A stretch of DNA of 64,000 bases from Rhabdornis inornatus. Its lineage: Eukaryota; Chordata; Aves; Passeriformes; Rhabdornithidae. A program made the position numbers and the translations under genes. The stretch covers positions 375,657-439,656 of the forward strand of contig VWZS01008147.1 of the NCBI GenBank assembly GCA_013397075.1, written 5' to 3'. Positions 1-11,646 of the stretch are shown in pieces. Each line of letters opens with the position of its first letter. Position 1 is the stretch's first letter. The notes under the pieces were generated by a model. It was not told where the DNA came from. It saw nothing but the letters and a program-made list of their open reading frames with translations, and did not search any database.

Positions 1-900
1 TGAAAAGATTAAGAACACTTTCCAAGTGCCTGGCTTCTTATTTCACGTGTCTTATAGAGGAAGCATAACATAATAATAGGGAGGTGAGCTTATATATATT
101 TTACCAGTGAGTCTGAGTTACAGACTATCCACAATTCATGGCAGAAACTGTAACAGCTGAACTATCACTTTAAAACACACTCACAGATGACTTTACTGTC
201 ATTGCTAAACACGCGCAAATTTTTATTTGCAAGTGTCTAAACTATTTTTCAGCCACCAAAACTAAGGAAAACAGAAAGAAAACCCAAGCAAGCCCATCAT
301 GTTTCTGTTTGCTGAAATTTTGCCTCTTACGAAAGCAACTCGTCTGATGACAAATAGTTTCTACGTATCTACGTAATGTTCAGCCTGAAATCTGGAAGTC
401 CAAGACATTTCCCAAGAGCTGAAGTCCAAATTATCCTGTTAAAAGATTTCTGCTGAAGCCCTGGCAGGCTCCTCAGTGCTGCAGGTGCTGCTGGAGTCCC
501 AGTCACTCTCCACTTATTATTAAGTCTCTTTCTTCAAATGAGTATTTGAAAGATTTTACTGGTGATAGTACGCTTCCAAATTCACCACCTTCAAAAATTC
601 TTTTTTTGTTTTCCCTCTTCAATTAGGGCTTTTTCCCCTCAAAACTGAGTCAGCTCGGCGAGGCCTAGCCTGTGCTCCACGTTACAGCCTTGCAGAACGT
701 GCATAGGCAGTCCCTCGGCATGACCAAAACAACCCACGGCTCCTAACTGCATCTGATCCTAAAACACCACTTCAAAATACTCTGAAATACTGAGCCTGAC
801 AAACATCTGCTTGTCCTCTCCGATATCGATATTTGGACCTTTCCGTCCCCTGAAAGCCACAGCTCGCATTTGTAAATGTCTCTGCTGAAAAACACGAGCA
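1..900. other. Spacer upstream of CpG island, no gene seen
   Basis: Mixed-composition unique sequence. All frames are short and broken, with no recognisable domain. The only site I would mark is the AP-1-type motif at 646-654, listed separately. CpG density rises from about 900 onward. Confidence 0.6.
646..654 (+). promoter_or_regulatory. AP-1 / antioxidant-response-like motif
   Basis: TGAGTCAGC is a perfect AP-1 core (TGAGTCA) followed by GC, which matches nine of the ten bases of the NFE2L2/small-MAF type motif TGASTCAGCA. It sits about 260 bp outside the first CpG island, a usual distance for a proximal promoter element. A single nine-base match can occur by chance, so this is only a candidate. 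Confidence 0.3.
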
Positions 901-1008
901 GGTAACCCAACGGAGCCGCTGGAACAGCACCTGGAGCCCGGCTCCGCCAGCGCTTCAACGCGCGGTACCTCAATTCCTGGTGCGACAGCGGAGGGTGCCG
1001 AGCCCGCC

Positions 1009-1030
1009 GGGGCCGGGGCCGGGACCAGGG
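1009..1030 (+). promoter_or_regulatory. G-quadruplex motif in CpG island 1
   Basis: Four G runs (GGGG, GGGG, GGG, GGG) are separated by loops of 2, 2 and 4 bases. This satisfies the usual G3+N1-7 rule on the plus strand. Short loops favour a stable fold. It lies at the left edge of the island. Confidence 0.6.
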
Positions 1031-1385
1031 CCGTGCCCGCCCGGCCCTGCGCTGCTCCGCGGCCCCAACGCGGCCGCGCTTCCCTCCGGGACCGACATCC
1101 TCCCTCCGTTTCCCCCAAACGATTCCCCGACTTCCTCCCTTCCTCTTCCTCCTCTCCCCGGCCTGGCCGCACGTCCCTCGGCACCCCGGCCCCGACGCGG
1201 GGAGCGGTGTCCGGCCCTCCCGCGCTCGCCGCGCCGCTCGCCCGCGGCCGCTGTCACTGCCCTGCCCTGTTTATCTGCCAGGCTCCCCGCGGGCCCCTCG
1301 CCGCGGCATCCCCGGCCCCCTCCCCACGCCCGCCCGAGGCCCGCTGCCGCCCCGGCGACGGGCGCTGCCCCGCGGCCGGAGAGCG

Positions 1386-1798
1386 NNNNNNNNNNNNNNN
1401 NNNNNNNNNNNNNNNNNNNNNNNNNNNNNNNNNNNNNNNNNNNNNNNNNNNNNNNNNNNNNNNNNNNNNNNNNNNNNNNNNNNNNNNNNNNNNNNNNNNN
1501 NNNNNNNNNNNNNNNNNNNNNNNNNNNNNNNNNNNNNNNNNNNNNNNNNNNNNNNNNNNNNNNNNNNNNNNNNNNNNNNNNNNNNNNNNNNNNNNNNNNN
1601 NNNNNNNNNNNNNNNNNNNNNNNNNNNNNNNNNNNNNNNNNNNNNNNNNNNNNNNNNNNNNNNNNNNNNNNNNNNNNNNNNNNNNNNNNNNNNNNNNNNN
1701 NNNNNNNNNNNNNNNNNNNNNNNNNNNNNNNNNNNNNNNNNNNNNNNNNNNNNNNNNNNNNNNNNNNNNNNNNNNNNNNNNNNNNNNNNNNNNNNNNN
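1386..1798. other. Assembly gap, 413 N
   Basis: A run of 413 N lies inside CpG island 1. Sequence on both sides is GC-rich, so the missing part is probably GC-rich too, and a first exon could be hidden here. Two isolated N at 2033 and 2144 show that the neighbouring GC-rich and homopolymer sequence was also hard to resolve. Confidence 0.98.
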
Positions 1799-2121
1799 AA
1801 AATATAATAATCCTCTTTAGATCCAAAGGCACGGGCTCCAGGCGCGGAAACCTCCCCAAATCCTCGGCGGGGAGGATCGGGAAACGTCTCTTCCTCGCCT
1901 CTCCCCCCGCGCCGCGGGGGGCACGCAGCCCCGGTCCCTTCCCTCGCCGGCCGCCGCAGCTCCTCGCCCTCCGGCCGCCGCGGGTCCTTCCTCCCGCACT
2001 GGGGCGGGGGGGTCCAAGCCAAACCCCCCTCTNGCGCCCGTTTGCTCTGTGCCCTGAGAGCAGAACCTGTCCCCTCACGGGCGGATTTTTTCCCGTCTTA
2101 TTTTTCCTCCTCTCTCCCGCA

Positions 2122-2157
2122 TTTTTTTTCCTCTTTTTTTTTTNTTTTTTTTTTTTT

Positions 2158-2191
<34 letters not shown>

Positions 2192-2203
2192 CCCCCTTCC
2201 CCT
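2122..2203 (+). repeat. Long polypyrimidine (mainly T) tract
   Basis: Apart from one N at 2144, these 82 bases are only T and C, with T runs broken by single CC or CTC steps. Just upstream (2086-2121) the sequence is still mostly T and C. Poly(dA:dT) tracts resist nucleosome formation, so a tract inside a CpG island could help keep a promoter open. Its exact length is uncertain because homopolymers assemble poorly. Confidence 0.9.
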
Positions 2204-2281
2204 ATTGAGCGGCTCCGCGGCGGCGGAGCTCGGGGTGGGGCGAGCGGGCCCACACTGCACGCTGGGAGCGAGCGGGGCCGC

Positions 2282-2289
2282 TCACATGA
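2282..2289 (+). promoter_or_regulatory. M-box type E-box
   Basis: TCACATGA is the palindrome-like E-box preferred by MITF/TFE factors. It lies in the right part of CpG island 1, about 80 bp downstream of the polypyrimidine tract. The core is exact but only eight bases long, so function is unproven. Confidence 0.3.
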
Positions 2290-2479
2290 TGCCCGCGTCA
2301 CCCCGCGCCGCCGCCGGCGCCCTCTTCGAACCGGCCCCGCCGCCGCTCGGGGGCCCCGCGGCCGCCCCCGGAGCCTCCCCCCCGGTGCCTCCAGCCCCGC
2401 GGCGTGGAGCTGCGCTTGCACTTAATAGGATTCTGGAGAAATTGTGTATGGGAGTCGTGCGCCGCGACGCCTTGCTGGA

Positions 2480-5400
2480 AAATAATTAATGTGGGAAGTT
2501 GTGGTGCTGAGTGGGTTGTGTCTGGTTTTTGGGTGGATGTTGGCTCCATCGCACCCCGCGATTCGCTGGGGTGCATCCCTGTCTGTCCCTCTCCATCCCG
2601 GCCGGGACTGGGGGCTCAAGGTACTAGGAGATGCTCTCTGCACCAGCAGAGTACCGCTGCATGCACACACTTGCTTCTACGTATGGTTTTACCACCCTGT
2701 CCAGCTCCATTTTCTTCTCTAAAATACGTTTTGGAAAACTCGTTACAAAAATTGCACAACTTATCAGTTACACCTGAAAAACAAAGGTTGGCGCTTTGCT
2801 CTTTGTAGAACTCGGTTCCCTAAAATACACAGTTTTTCTCTATGCACACACCCCCACACATGAGTTAGTGAAATGTCCTTTGCTATACAAATATTATTTA
2901 CCCTGATTTGCAAAATTCGGTTATCTACCACACTGTTCCCACGAACACACCTTCTTACATCATCCAGTTACTATATTTAGAAACACCCACAGTAAAATAA
3001 TTATGTGAATAGAGCAAACAACGAGGAGGTCACAGCTAATGCCATCAAATAGATCTGTTGAACTGCCTTTGCTGAAAGAGGGGGGGACTTCAGGAGAAAC
3101 TGGGAACATCAAAATCACTATTTTTAAATGCCACAGAGCCTAAGAATTCTGGAGTCGCGGGAGAGATTCTTACTGCTGTTTTTTTAGGCTAAGAGCAGTT
3201 TTTAAAGTTCTTAGAGAAACTTGGCTCAGAGTCATCTGAAGCAAAGATGGCAATAATTCCTTGTATCTTTTATAGGTTTTTTATTTGTATAGTTTCCATG
3301 TAATACACAATATTAAAATATATTTTAACTGTGGAATTTACAAGGCATAAAGGACTCAGGAAAGCAGAATTTGGACTGCAAATTAGAAAACCTCATACTT
3401 TTTTCATGGTTTTGGGTATGAAGGGACTACAGAAGTGCCAGTACCTGCCACCTCACCTGGGGAAAAATCTGCCCCAGCCTCCATCCAGGCTTTGCTTCCC
3501 TGTAGGTCCCAGCTGGGGGAAAGGGAGCCCATCTCAAGCTCCAAACATGAAGGAATACACAAGATAAAAGTTATTGTAGGAGATACACAAAAGGCTAAAA
3601 TCTCAGTGTACAGGGAAATGGGATAGGTAAATATGCCAAAGCATCCATGGACAAGGGAGTCATGGCTGTGTAAATGCTGTTGTCCAGTAATGCTACAACC
3701 ATCCCTTCCCAAACTAAAGCCAGGACAGGCTCTGCGAGGTTAAACTCCCACAGGAATCACTGCCCTCCTGCTGTGGATACCTTGTGCCTCTGTCTTTAGG
3801 CTGAGAAAAGCATGAGGTAGCTGAAAAAGAAAAACACAGCTAATTCACAAAGCTCCCAGTTACTTACAACAGAATTAAGAATTAGCTCCTCGTATTACAA
3901 GTGTTACTAAAGTGTGAAAGTGTCAAAAGCTACATGAAACAAAACGAAAACTCCCACATTGTGTAACCTATCAGCAATTACAGATTGTTTTTTTCTTTCT
4001 GAAATATGACAGGACTCAGGACATCAGGCACCACCCGCACTTCACAAAGCCAGTGAACTGCCAGGAGTTTTTTCAGTGCTGTCCTGATTAGGAGCCCACC
4101 GTTTGAAAAGTGAGCATACCAACACATTAGCTGTTCTCACTCTTTTTACATTTGTTTAAATAACATATTGCTGCTAATGTGTCTTTAGAATAAATTGTGT
4201 TTCTTATTGGAACTACTTCCATTAGCTTCCATCAGCTTCCATCTTGTAACAGTACGTGAACTTGAGTTTCACAAGACTCCTGCCATCAGAAGGGTAAGTG
4301 CAGGCACAATCTGACCCCTGACTCACCATAAAATTAAATCTCACTTCTGAAGAACCTGCAGCCTTAGGAACAAATAATGCAAAGAAAAAATAACTATACA
4401 TATGGGCATAGTGCCTCTGTGATAAAAGTCTAACTATTTGAAGCTTGAAAATAGGATTTTAAAGGACACTGCTGCATGTTAAATGAAAATGTTTTCCAAA
4501 AAGGTAAGGTAACAAGAACGTGGAAATGGCTGTAAAAAGACATCAGAAGACTTACGGCTATTGACTCAATCCTGCACTATTTAAATTAATGGGAAATACA
4601 AGGTTGCACACAGAAGATTGCCAGCATTGCACACTTACAGATTAAATTCACATTCACTCATATTCCTTCTGTGCTTGAATATAACATTTTGAATAGAATA
4701 GAGGCTGTTGTTTTTTATTTTTCAGTCTAAAGTAAATACAAAGATTCTGACGCACCAGCACACATCTCAGGGCAAGGATTTCACAAGAAGAACAGGGGGT
4801 TTGGCAGTGTGAAACAATATTCCGCTATTTTCACTACTCAAACCAGGAAAGATTTCACAAGGAGAGGTAGCAGGATAATTAAAAGCAATAATATTTCAGT
4901 GGAATATTTGGGGAAAAAGAAGGGTGTATAGAAGTTCCTTGTATCTATAATCCATTTCAGTCCACTTAATCACTTTAGTTAACGGATTTTTAGTCCTATT
5001 GACCTAATTTCTATTACATCCTAATGAAAATTATCAGGTCTCTTTATTTTGTTAATTTCTTTTTTGAAAGAGGAATTTTATTGCAATTATTTTCTCCACT
5101 TTCCCTTCACAGCTTTTGCCCCAAAATCTACTCTGGTGCCTAAAACTAAAGATGGATTTGTAACAATTTCCTAATCCTGTAAATAAATCTTTACTCAGTT
5201 GAGCAGTCCTATTGAAGTGCAGACTTTACTCTTCCCAGCTAGGACAACTATATTAGCTTGATTTAAAATTGGATAAAAAGATTTAGATATAAAGTAGAAG
5301 CAGACTATCAATAGCAGTAGGAGAGAGAACTTGTTGAAAAGTTCACATCTTTTATGCTTCCCCCACCCCATACACATGAACTTCTCTCCCTTTAAGATTT

Positions 5401-8400
5401 ACATGTAATACCTGCTGATACCATCACTCAAGAGGACTTCAAGAAAAATACTATATTTTTCCTATTTTAATATATTTATATCTGACAGACTGTTAAATGT
5501 ATTTCAACGCATTTTCCCTGTGGTAGTCTCCATTCTTGTGCATGAGGATATTCACACTTGCATGGGTAAAAGACAAATAAATACTGCTGTAAAATTCACA
5601 AACATTGTCCGGAAATGTAGATGCAAGACTTGGTTTTGGAGAAACTATTACCTTAACAGAGTAGATTCTGAGCCTGTTGAAAAAAGCCTTTTCAGACATG
5701 TATTTAATGCTGTTCTGTTCTTTTATCTTTTTAACTAAATGGATAAAACTTTCTGCTTACAGTTCTGATGTTGCATCAGTTTTATTCTAAATTGACTAGA
5801 GTCAGGTTCTGAATTCATTCGAGTTTGTATTTACAGCTGATGATGAGACCCGGATCAAATGCTCATCTTACCCCACAGCTTCCTCCCAAACCCTCCAGGT
5901 GACAAACACCCTTATTTCCTATTGCAAATAATTCACATTTGTTAGTGAGTTGAAGGCACCGAGCACTTGGGTGTCTCCAGCGAAGAAGAAATGGTTAACT
6001 GATTTTCAGATGGGATAGTTGTGCAGTTCCTTACGGGCTCTCGCTGTCCACAGTGAATGTGACCTCGTAAACTTTTGGCTGTGAACTGTGGGGGTGGAGT
6101 TGTGACCAAGCCAATGTGCTCATTTGGAAGAGAAGACACAGACGACATCTCGCTCCAGCATCCCTTAGCAACTGGACTGAAATGGCACTGCAGCCTCTGA
6201 GGAGGTTGTCAGCCTCCCTCGCCTCTGGAATAGCCTGTGCTCCAGTTCTACCACAGCTCAGGAGACGCAGCAGAGGGGACAACATTTGTAGCTCAAAAAG
6301 TAAAAGTGACAATTAGCTCTGAGCTAATTGCACAATTTCCTTTGTTTCTGTTTGTAGGAAATAGCATATTTTCAGCAAGTGTTTTCCATGGAAGGACACA
6401 GAGCTCAATTAACCTGGGGGACACGCGAAACAAATAGTTCTTATAGGGTTCTTATAGCAGCACCTGGATTTTTGTTAAGGAGCCTACATTACCCCATGCT
6501 TCATTTTGCTGCCCTACAAATCCACAGTGCTGTGGCTGAGCAGTTGGAACTGACCTTCCTCCTTTAAAAGCAGGGATTAACTCTGGAACAGATTGACTCT
6601 TTCAGTTAAAGGACATTTTTTAATAGCACACACTGTGTACTTTTGTGTATGGGTACCTCTCTGACTTGAAGTTAGTTAAATTTAGTCTCCATCCTGGGCT
6701 GGTAGTTGAGTATCAAACCTATCAACCTCAATGTATTTAAACCCCAGTAAACTTAATCTTTTAGTTACAGATAAGGATTAAATTAAGGTCCTGATTTAGA
6801 CTTAGATCAGTGGGGGTTTTTCATCTAAGAAAAACTGCCATGGCTTCTTGCAGTGACTCAGGTCTGCTGCTCATGTTTTCCTTAGATGGAGCCATCCTCC
6901 ACGAGCTATCGAGCTATTGTCCTGAAAATCCTTTGGACTCTGGGAAGAACGAAACTGGTGATAAAAAGGGAGACGGTTTCAAAGTCTCCAAATTACCCTT
7001 TGACCTGCTGAACAAGGAACCCTTGAGTAATCTCAAGCCCGTTTAAAGGAGAAACAAACAAATTAAAGCCAAGCAATAATCTAAAAAGGAAAACCAAAGC
7101 AAACAGATTGGAATTGGAGCAAGAATTCAATGTGGGGGTTTTTTTATCTGTTTCCCTTCTAGGGGCCAGAACAAAAATCACTTTAAAAAGCATTCAGAGG
7201 TAAACAAGGTAGGAAATGCAGCCATTACCAATCAAACCCTGGGAGGGCAAAGCAGGATCATCACGTGAAAGGACAAGTTTTTCTGTCAGATGGGAAGGAG
7301 TGAGTGCAATGAAACGAGCATTGTCAGGGACGAATTAATGCACCACTAATGTATTCAATAAAGAACAAACACAAAACACTTAACTACAGATACTCCAAAA
7401 CAAACAGAATGAAAAGGAGATACTTCCCTCTCTGGCAAAAAGAAGAATTTTTCCGTACAGAAATTCTAAACTTGAGAGGGATTTTTGTTTTGTTTTTAAA
7501 TAAAAACAAGCCCAAAGTCTACTAATAGAATTAACCAAGATCTTCCTTTAAACCAAAGAAAAAAAACCCTTTCCTCCCTCCTTTCACTTCGAGGCTTTCC
7601 CTCAGAAACATTAGAAAGAGACTTTAGGGAACTCATGGAATTATGGAAATAACACACTGAGTAAGAGCTTTTCACTTAGTAGCTTTTCTTATTTTTATGT
7701 AGTTCTTTTCTTTGATATTCCTTCTCACTTCTCGTGCATTCTGCACTGCATTTTATTAAAAAAGAAAAAAACCTCTTATGTAACAGAAGCAGCAGCACAT
7801 CCTAGCTCTCCACATAACACATATGGAATGCCGATTAAAAAAAAAAATTGGAACAAGTCTTTTCTCATATTTAGTTTCAGTATTTGTCAACATTCACTGC
7901 AGACCTACCCCCGATTGCAAACTTCTTTTTTTTTTAAAGAAATATTCTGCTTTAATCCTTGTTACATTTGGGTCACAAACCCCAGGGGACGCAGTTGTGG
8001 CAGAGGCTGTTTTTCTAAATACTGGTTATAGTTAATTCCTGCAAAGAAGCACGAAACTCCCAAGCTTTTCTCCTGCCCGGGGGTCAGGCAAGGAGAGGAG
8101 CTCCTGCCTTCACTTCCCCAGCACCAGCCACAGCTCCCACCAGAGCAGGGTGACAGCTGGGGCTGAGCCTGACCCAGCCTGGCTCCAGGAGCACCGTGAG
8201 CCATCCCTCCATGCCAATATTATTTATTACTGACACTGCATTCTCATTTTATGGTGCAGAACAGGAAAGGGAATAAGAGGATTGTTAAAATAGTTCTTGC
8301 TAAGTTGTCACACAGGTTTTAATGTGCTGTAAACATTCCTCTCCTTCTTAAACATTTTTTAAAATAGGATGACGTCCAAGCTCTCATGCTCAAAATAACT

Positions 8401-9090
8401 TTACATTTTAGTGCTAGCAAACCACAATACTCTCAATACCAAGAGCTATTAGAGACGATCTGCAAGGAAAACAGGACTGTGATTTTGCTACTCTGTCTCT
8501 GCATTGCTAAAGGCCTAGAAGTATTCCTTTTGAAAAAGGGCATTTTCTCCCATCTTTTTCTTTAGATGAAAAAACGTTAAGTCTAGGTCCTAAGATTACA
8601 TACTGACACAGTTATAGAATAGGGGTCTTTTGTACCCTGTTTTTCCTGGAAGAATCTGTCTGTCTGGCAAACTAACAGCACCATTACGCCCTAAGTGCCT
8701 TGATGTTAAATTAGAGTGCCCCACACGCCCTAGGGCAGTTGCAGAATTTAGACCCTTTTTGCAGTGAAAAAGTCTTTCTGGTGGTTTGGGGTTTTTTTAT
8801 GTCTGTTAGATTTTAGAAATGTATATGAACCAAGTGATTGTCTCCAAGGCTTTAGGTGCACAATGAAAGGTTTCCCTTGTTGCTCTATCTCAGGCAAAGC
8901 CAGGAAAAGCATCCGTGGCCAGGGCTGTGGGAAGCAGGCAGGAGCTGGATCAGAACCTGTGGTCCAACACTGGATTTTACCTCTGCCACATTAAAACCAG
9001 CAGAGGTGAAGGATTATCCCCTCCTCTGGACCCAGCTGGGGGATGATCAGACCTGTTTGAACATTCACAAACAAGATGATCAAACAGGAG
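2480..9090. other. Spacer between CpG island 1 and SINE, no gene seen
   Basis: Unique AT-leaning sequence with scattered A and T runs. Open frames are all under about 135 codons. None carries a family motif or has plausible acceptor and donor sites on both sides. The only tandem structure noted is the decamer repeat at 4216-4243. A MEF2-type ten-mer at 3118-3127 is isolated and expected by chance in AT-rich DNA. Confidence 0.6.
4216..4243 (+). repeat. Short decamer tandem repeat
   Basis: CTTCCATTAG, CTTCCATCAG and CTTCCATC follow each other directly, giving 2.8 copies of a 10-bp unit. The unit contains TTCC, the ETS core in one orientation. It is too short to be called a minisatellite. Confidence 0.75.
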
Positions 9091-9342
9091 AATAGGATCC
9101 AGGAGACCTGATCTAATGCAGATGGTTCAGTCCAGCACAGCCACCGATCCGTGGGTGACCTTGGACGAGCCACTTCCCTTTTTTGTGCCTCTTTGTCCAG
9201 CTATCTTTTATCTGCCTCTCTCTTACAGGTTGTGAGCTGTTTGCTTCCGACATGTCTGCACAGCACTGAGAACCAAGGGGCCCTGGTCTCACTGGTGACC
9301 TTTAAGCCCTTCTGCTACATGCTTCATCATAAAATAATTATT
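9091..9342 (+). mobile_element. Ancient MIR/CORE-type SINE with L2-like tail
   Basis: The segment follows the MIR layout in order. A diverged head region (GGAGACCTG near 9101) comes first. Then comes the conserved core TGACCTTGGACGAGCCACTT at 9156-9175, which matches the familiar MIR core TGACCTTGGGCAAGTCACTT at most positions. GTGCCTC follows at about 9185, then a CTTACAGGTTGTGAG stretch corresponding to the MIR CTCATAGGGTTGTTGTGAG part. The tail (about 9258-9342) has CAGCACTGAGAACCAAGGGG, CCCTGGTCTC and an A/T-rich end with AATAATTATT. This resembles L2-derived tails of sauropsid MIR copies (typically GGGGCCCTGATC...AATAATAAT). It appears close to full length, is heavily diverged, and is probably inactive. 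The match is by eye from memory of the consensus; the family name within MIR/CORE-SINEs is not resolved. Confidence 0.82.
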
Positions 9343-9625
9343 CAAAAGGGAAGCAAGTTGTTTTTTTTTTAATAGTCTGTCTTCCTTTTCTTAACACCTC
9401 TTAAACTCAGACATTTTCAGCAACATTTCATGAAAAAAAATCCGCTCTATTCAAAATCTTAATGCTGTTTTTCTTAAATGAAAATGGTGAGAAAGCTGCT
9501 AGTACTCTGTCAAGTCCTTCTCCCACAGGCCCTCCAGCAAAACCAAGGAAAGCTAGAACCAGCATGCTTGCTACATTCAAAGTACTAGACAAAGATACTT
9601 TTTATTTTGAAAACAGGGAGAGACG

Positions 9626-9653
9626 AAAAAAAAAAAAGAAAAAAAAAAAAAAA
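9626..9653 (+). repeat. A-rich tract
   Basis: Twelve A, one G, then fifteen A. I looked for a retroposed copy upstream and for target-site duplications and saw neither, so this is best left as a simple repeat. Confidence 0.9.
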
Positions 9654-11628
9654 GCCTGCACACTTCTCAGTCTTTCTTTGCCCCCTACCAGGACAGAAAC
9701 CTGGTGCCTGTTCTTCCACAGGTCACTCCCAGTTTGCTTTATGCTCTCTGGTGTTACAATAACGAATTTGTTTTTCCATTGCTCCCTTGTCTAGCTGTGA
9801 CCTGTTCCCTTCTGAAGCAATCGGCTTTTTACAGCTCCGTCTCTGCTGTGCAAACACAGAACGAGCACGGCCGAGCCCCCTGGGGCCAGCAGCTCCCTCC
9901 AGCCCGGAGCAGAGAACCAGCTCCCCAAAACTCCCCTCTGCTCACAGCCATGTCAGCATTCCCATGTTTGATGGAAAACCCTTGGAACAGATGCTGCAAG
10001 AGGATTTGATGGCTTTGAGCCTGCTGCCACCACCTCTGCAGCCCCATAAAACACCAGAGTGGCTGGTAGCCCACCCTGCCCTCAGCCCCAGCCCTGGTGA
10101 CAGCCAGGGGACCCCTGTCCCTGCAGCCCTGTGCCATGGGCACCTGGAAATGCCAGATCCCCCCTGGCCCTGGCAGTCCCCAAAGGCAGGGCTGCACTTC
10201 ACACCCTATATATAAAATACACAGCTGTACAGTGAGTCTGAAACATTCTTTCTGTGAATTGCTGTTACTGAAGGATATATACACTAACTCCATGCATGTG
10301 AGAGTTAAGGAAGACTTGTCCAAGGAAATACTTCCAGAGGAAGTATTGGGCAGCCACATTATTTGTTTTATTTAAAATGATTTCAGGCTCGATAATGTCT
10401 CTTTATCAAAACTACACATGTGCTGAGCATGCACAGTGCTGTGTGTTGTGAGCCATACAGGAAGGGGTGGATTTAATTTATTTCTTTATTATGAATATTG
10501 TGGTGCTGTAAGGAGAATCCTGGCCGACAGTGTGAAATAAAGCAAAACTTTCAGAGGATATTTTGGGAGCTGAAGTTCCTGTCCTGTCTTTTCAAATTCA
10601 GTCTTAAATTCTGTATTCCTAATCCTCTGTTCTGTCTGGACCATCTCATAAATGGACATGTATATTATTACAAAGCTGAGCAAATACCTCCTAACATTTG
10701 CCATTAATATTCACTTGAAAGAAAAATGGAGTTTCAGTTTCCGGGTTTTCCTCCCCTCAAGTGAGGAGACCAGCGAGGGAGTTTATAAATTCACAATTCT
10801 GGCAGGCAAAAGAGACCAAGGCAATTGTGACACACCAAAAATAGCTCTCCATCAAAATGATATCAAAAAAATAACCCCGTTTTATTTTGCAAACATAATT
10901 TTGGCTATAAGGTTTGTTTACATTTATTTGGTATCACACCCTCCATGGTGGATCAAAGCACTCTGTACCCAGCTGAACGACAATGGCCCGAAGCAGAAAG
11001 AACCACCATGACCAGCACAGACCATCTTTCAGCATAGAAATAAAAAGAATTAATTCTTCTCCACCCTAAAAGCTGGTTTGCAGGGAAGAAAGCGGGCTAG
11101 AAAGAATTGGCTTCTGACTCTCTATGGGTCAGTGTGGGCTGCACTGGAGGGAAGGCAGGAAGAGCTGCTGGGTGTAGGGACAGTGACCCAAAACAAGACC
11201 CATCAGCCACGAGATCAAACTGTGCACTAGCAACTTGCAAGAATGCTCTTTTTCAGTGATGTCTATATGCTTACAACTGCTGGAGAGTAAAGTTAAAAAG
11301 GCTAAGAAATTCCTTGCCCAAGGATGGATAAGATTTCCTGTTACCAGAGAGCTGAAACTGAGATTATATCATGGAATTGAGAATGTGCAGTGCTGAAGCA
11401 GTACTTCCACCAGCTAAGAAACGGACTGTAGGATCTCACTGCCCCAAAGAGTGTCCTCAAGCAGGTTTCTTTATGGAAGCATCAATATGAAGGCTGCAAT
11501 GACCAGGTGAGAGGTGGCAGAAGGACAGAGGCTGACTGGCAAACACTCCAAACTGATCTGCATAAATAAAAGGTGGGATAAGACCTGACAGAAATAACCT
11601 ACCATGGTTTGAGACCTTCTGCCCTTAC

Positions 11629-11646
11629 AACAATTACATAATTGTT
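11629..11646. other. Perfect inverted repeat with homeodomain-like arms
   Basis: AACAATTA and TAATTGTT are perfect 8-bp arms separated by two bases (CA). Each arm holds an ATTA/TAAT core, so the site could bind a pair of homeodomain proteins. In AT-rich DNA such short palindromes are not rare. Confidence 0.4.

Larger units (their letters stand above)
905..2440. promoter_or_regulatory. CpG island 1, candidate promoter
   Basis: The block is strongly GC-rich with very frequent CpG on both sides of an assembly gap, in sharp contrast with the AT-rich flanks. It holds GC-box sequence (GGGGCGGGG at about 2001-2010), a G-quadruplex motif at 1009-1030, an 82-nt polypyrimidine tract, an E-box of the M-box type at 2282-2289, and a short perfect hairpin at 2212-2229 (seven-base arms GCTCCGC/GCGGAGC with a four-base loop). 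Unmethylated CpG islands of this size in birds and mammals usually mark promoters. I cannot tell the direction of transcription. The open frames across the island include runs of N and are rich in R, P, G and A, as expected for GC-rich DNA read in any frame, so I do not call a coding exon. Confidence 0.75.

Noticed and set aside
3118..3127. Isolated MEF2 consensus ten-mers (also 42642-42651)
   Set aside because: In AT-rich DNA such ten-mers are expected repeatedly by chance; no partner motifs nearby.
9462..9794. Frame running through the A-rich tract, considered as a retroposed coding fragment
   Set aside because: No known protein recognised, no target-site duplication, lysine run simply reflects the A tract.
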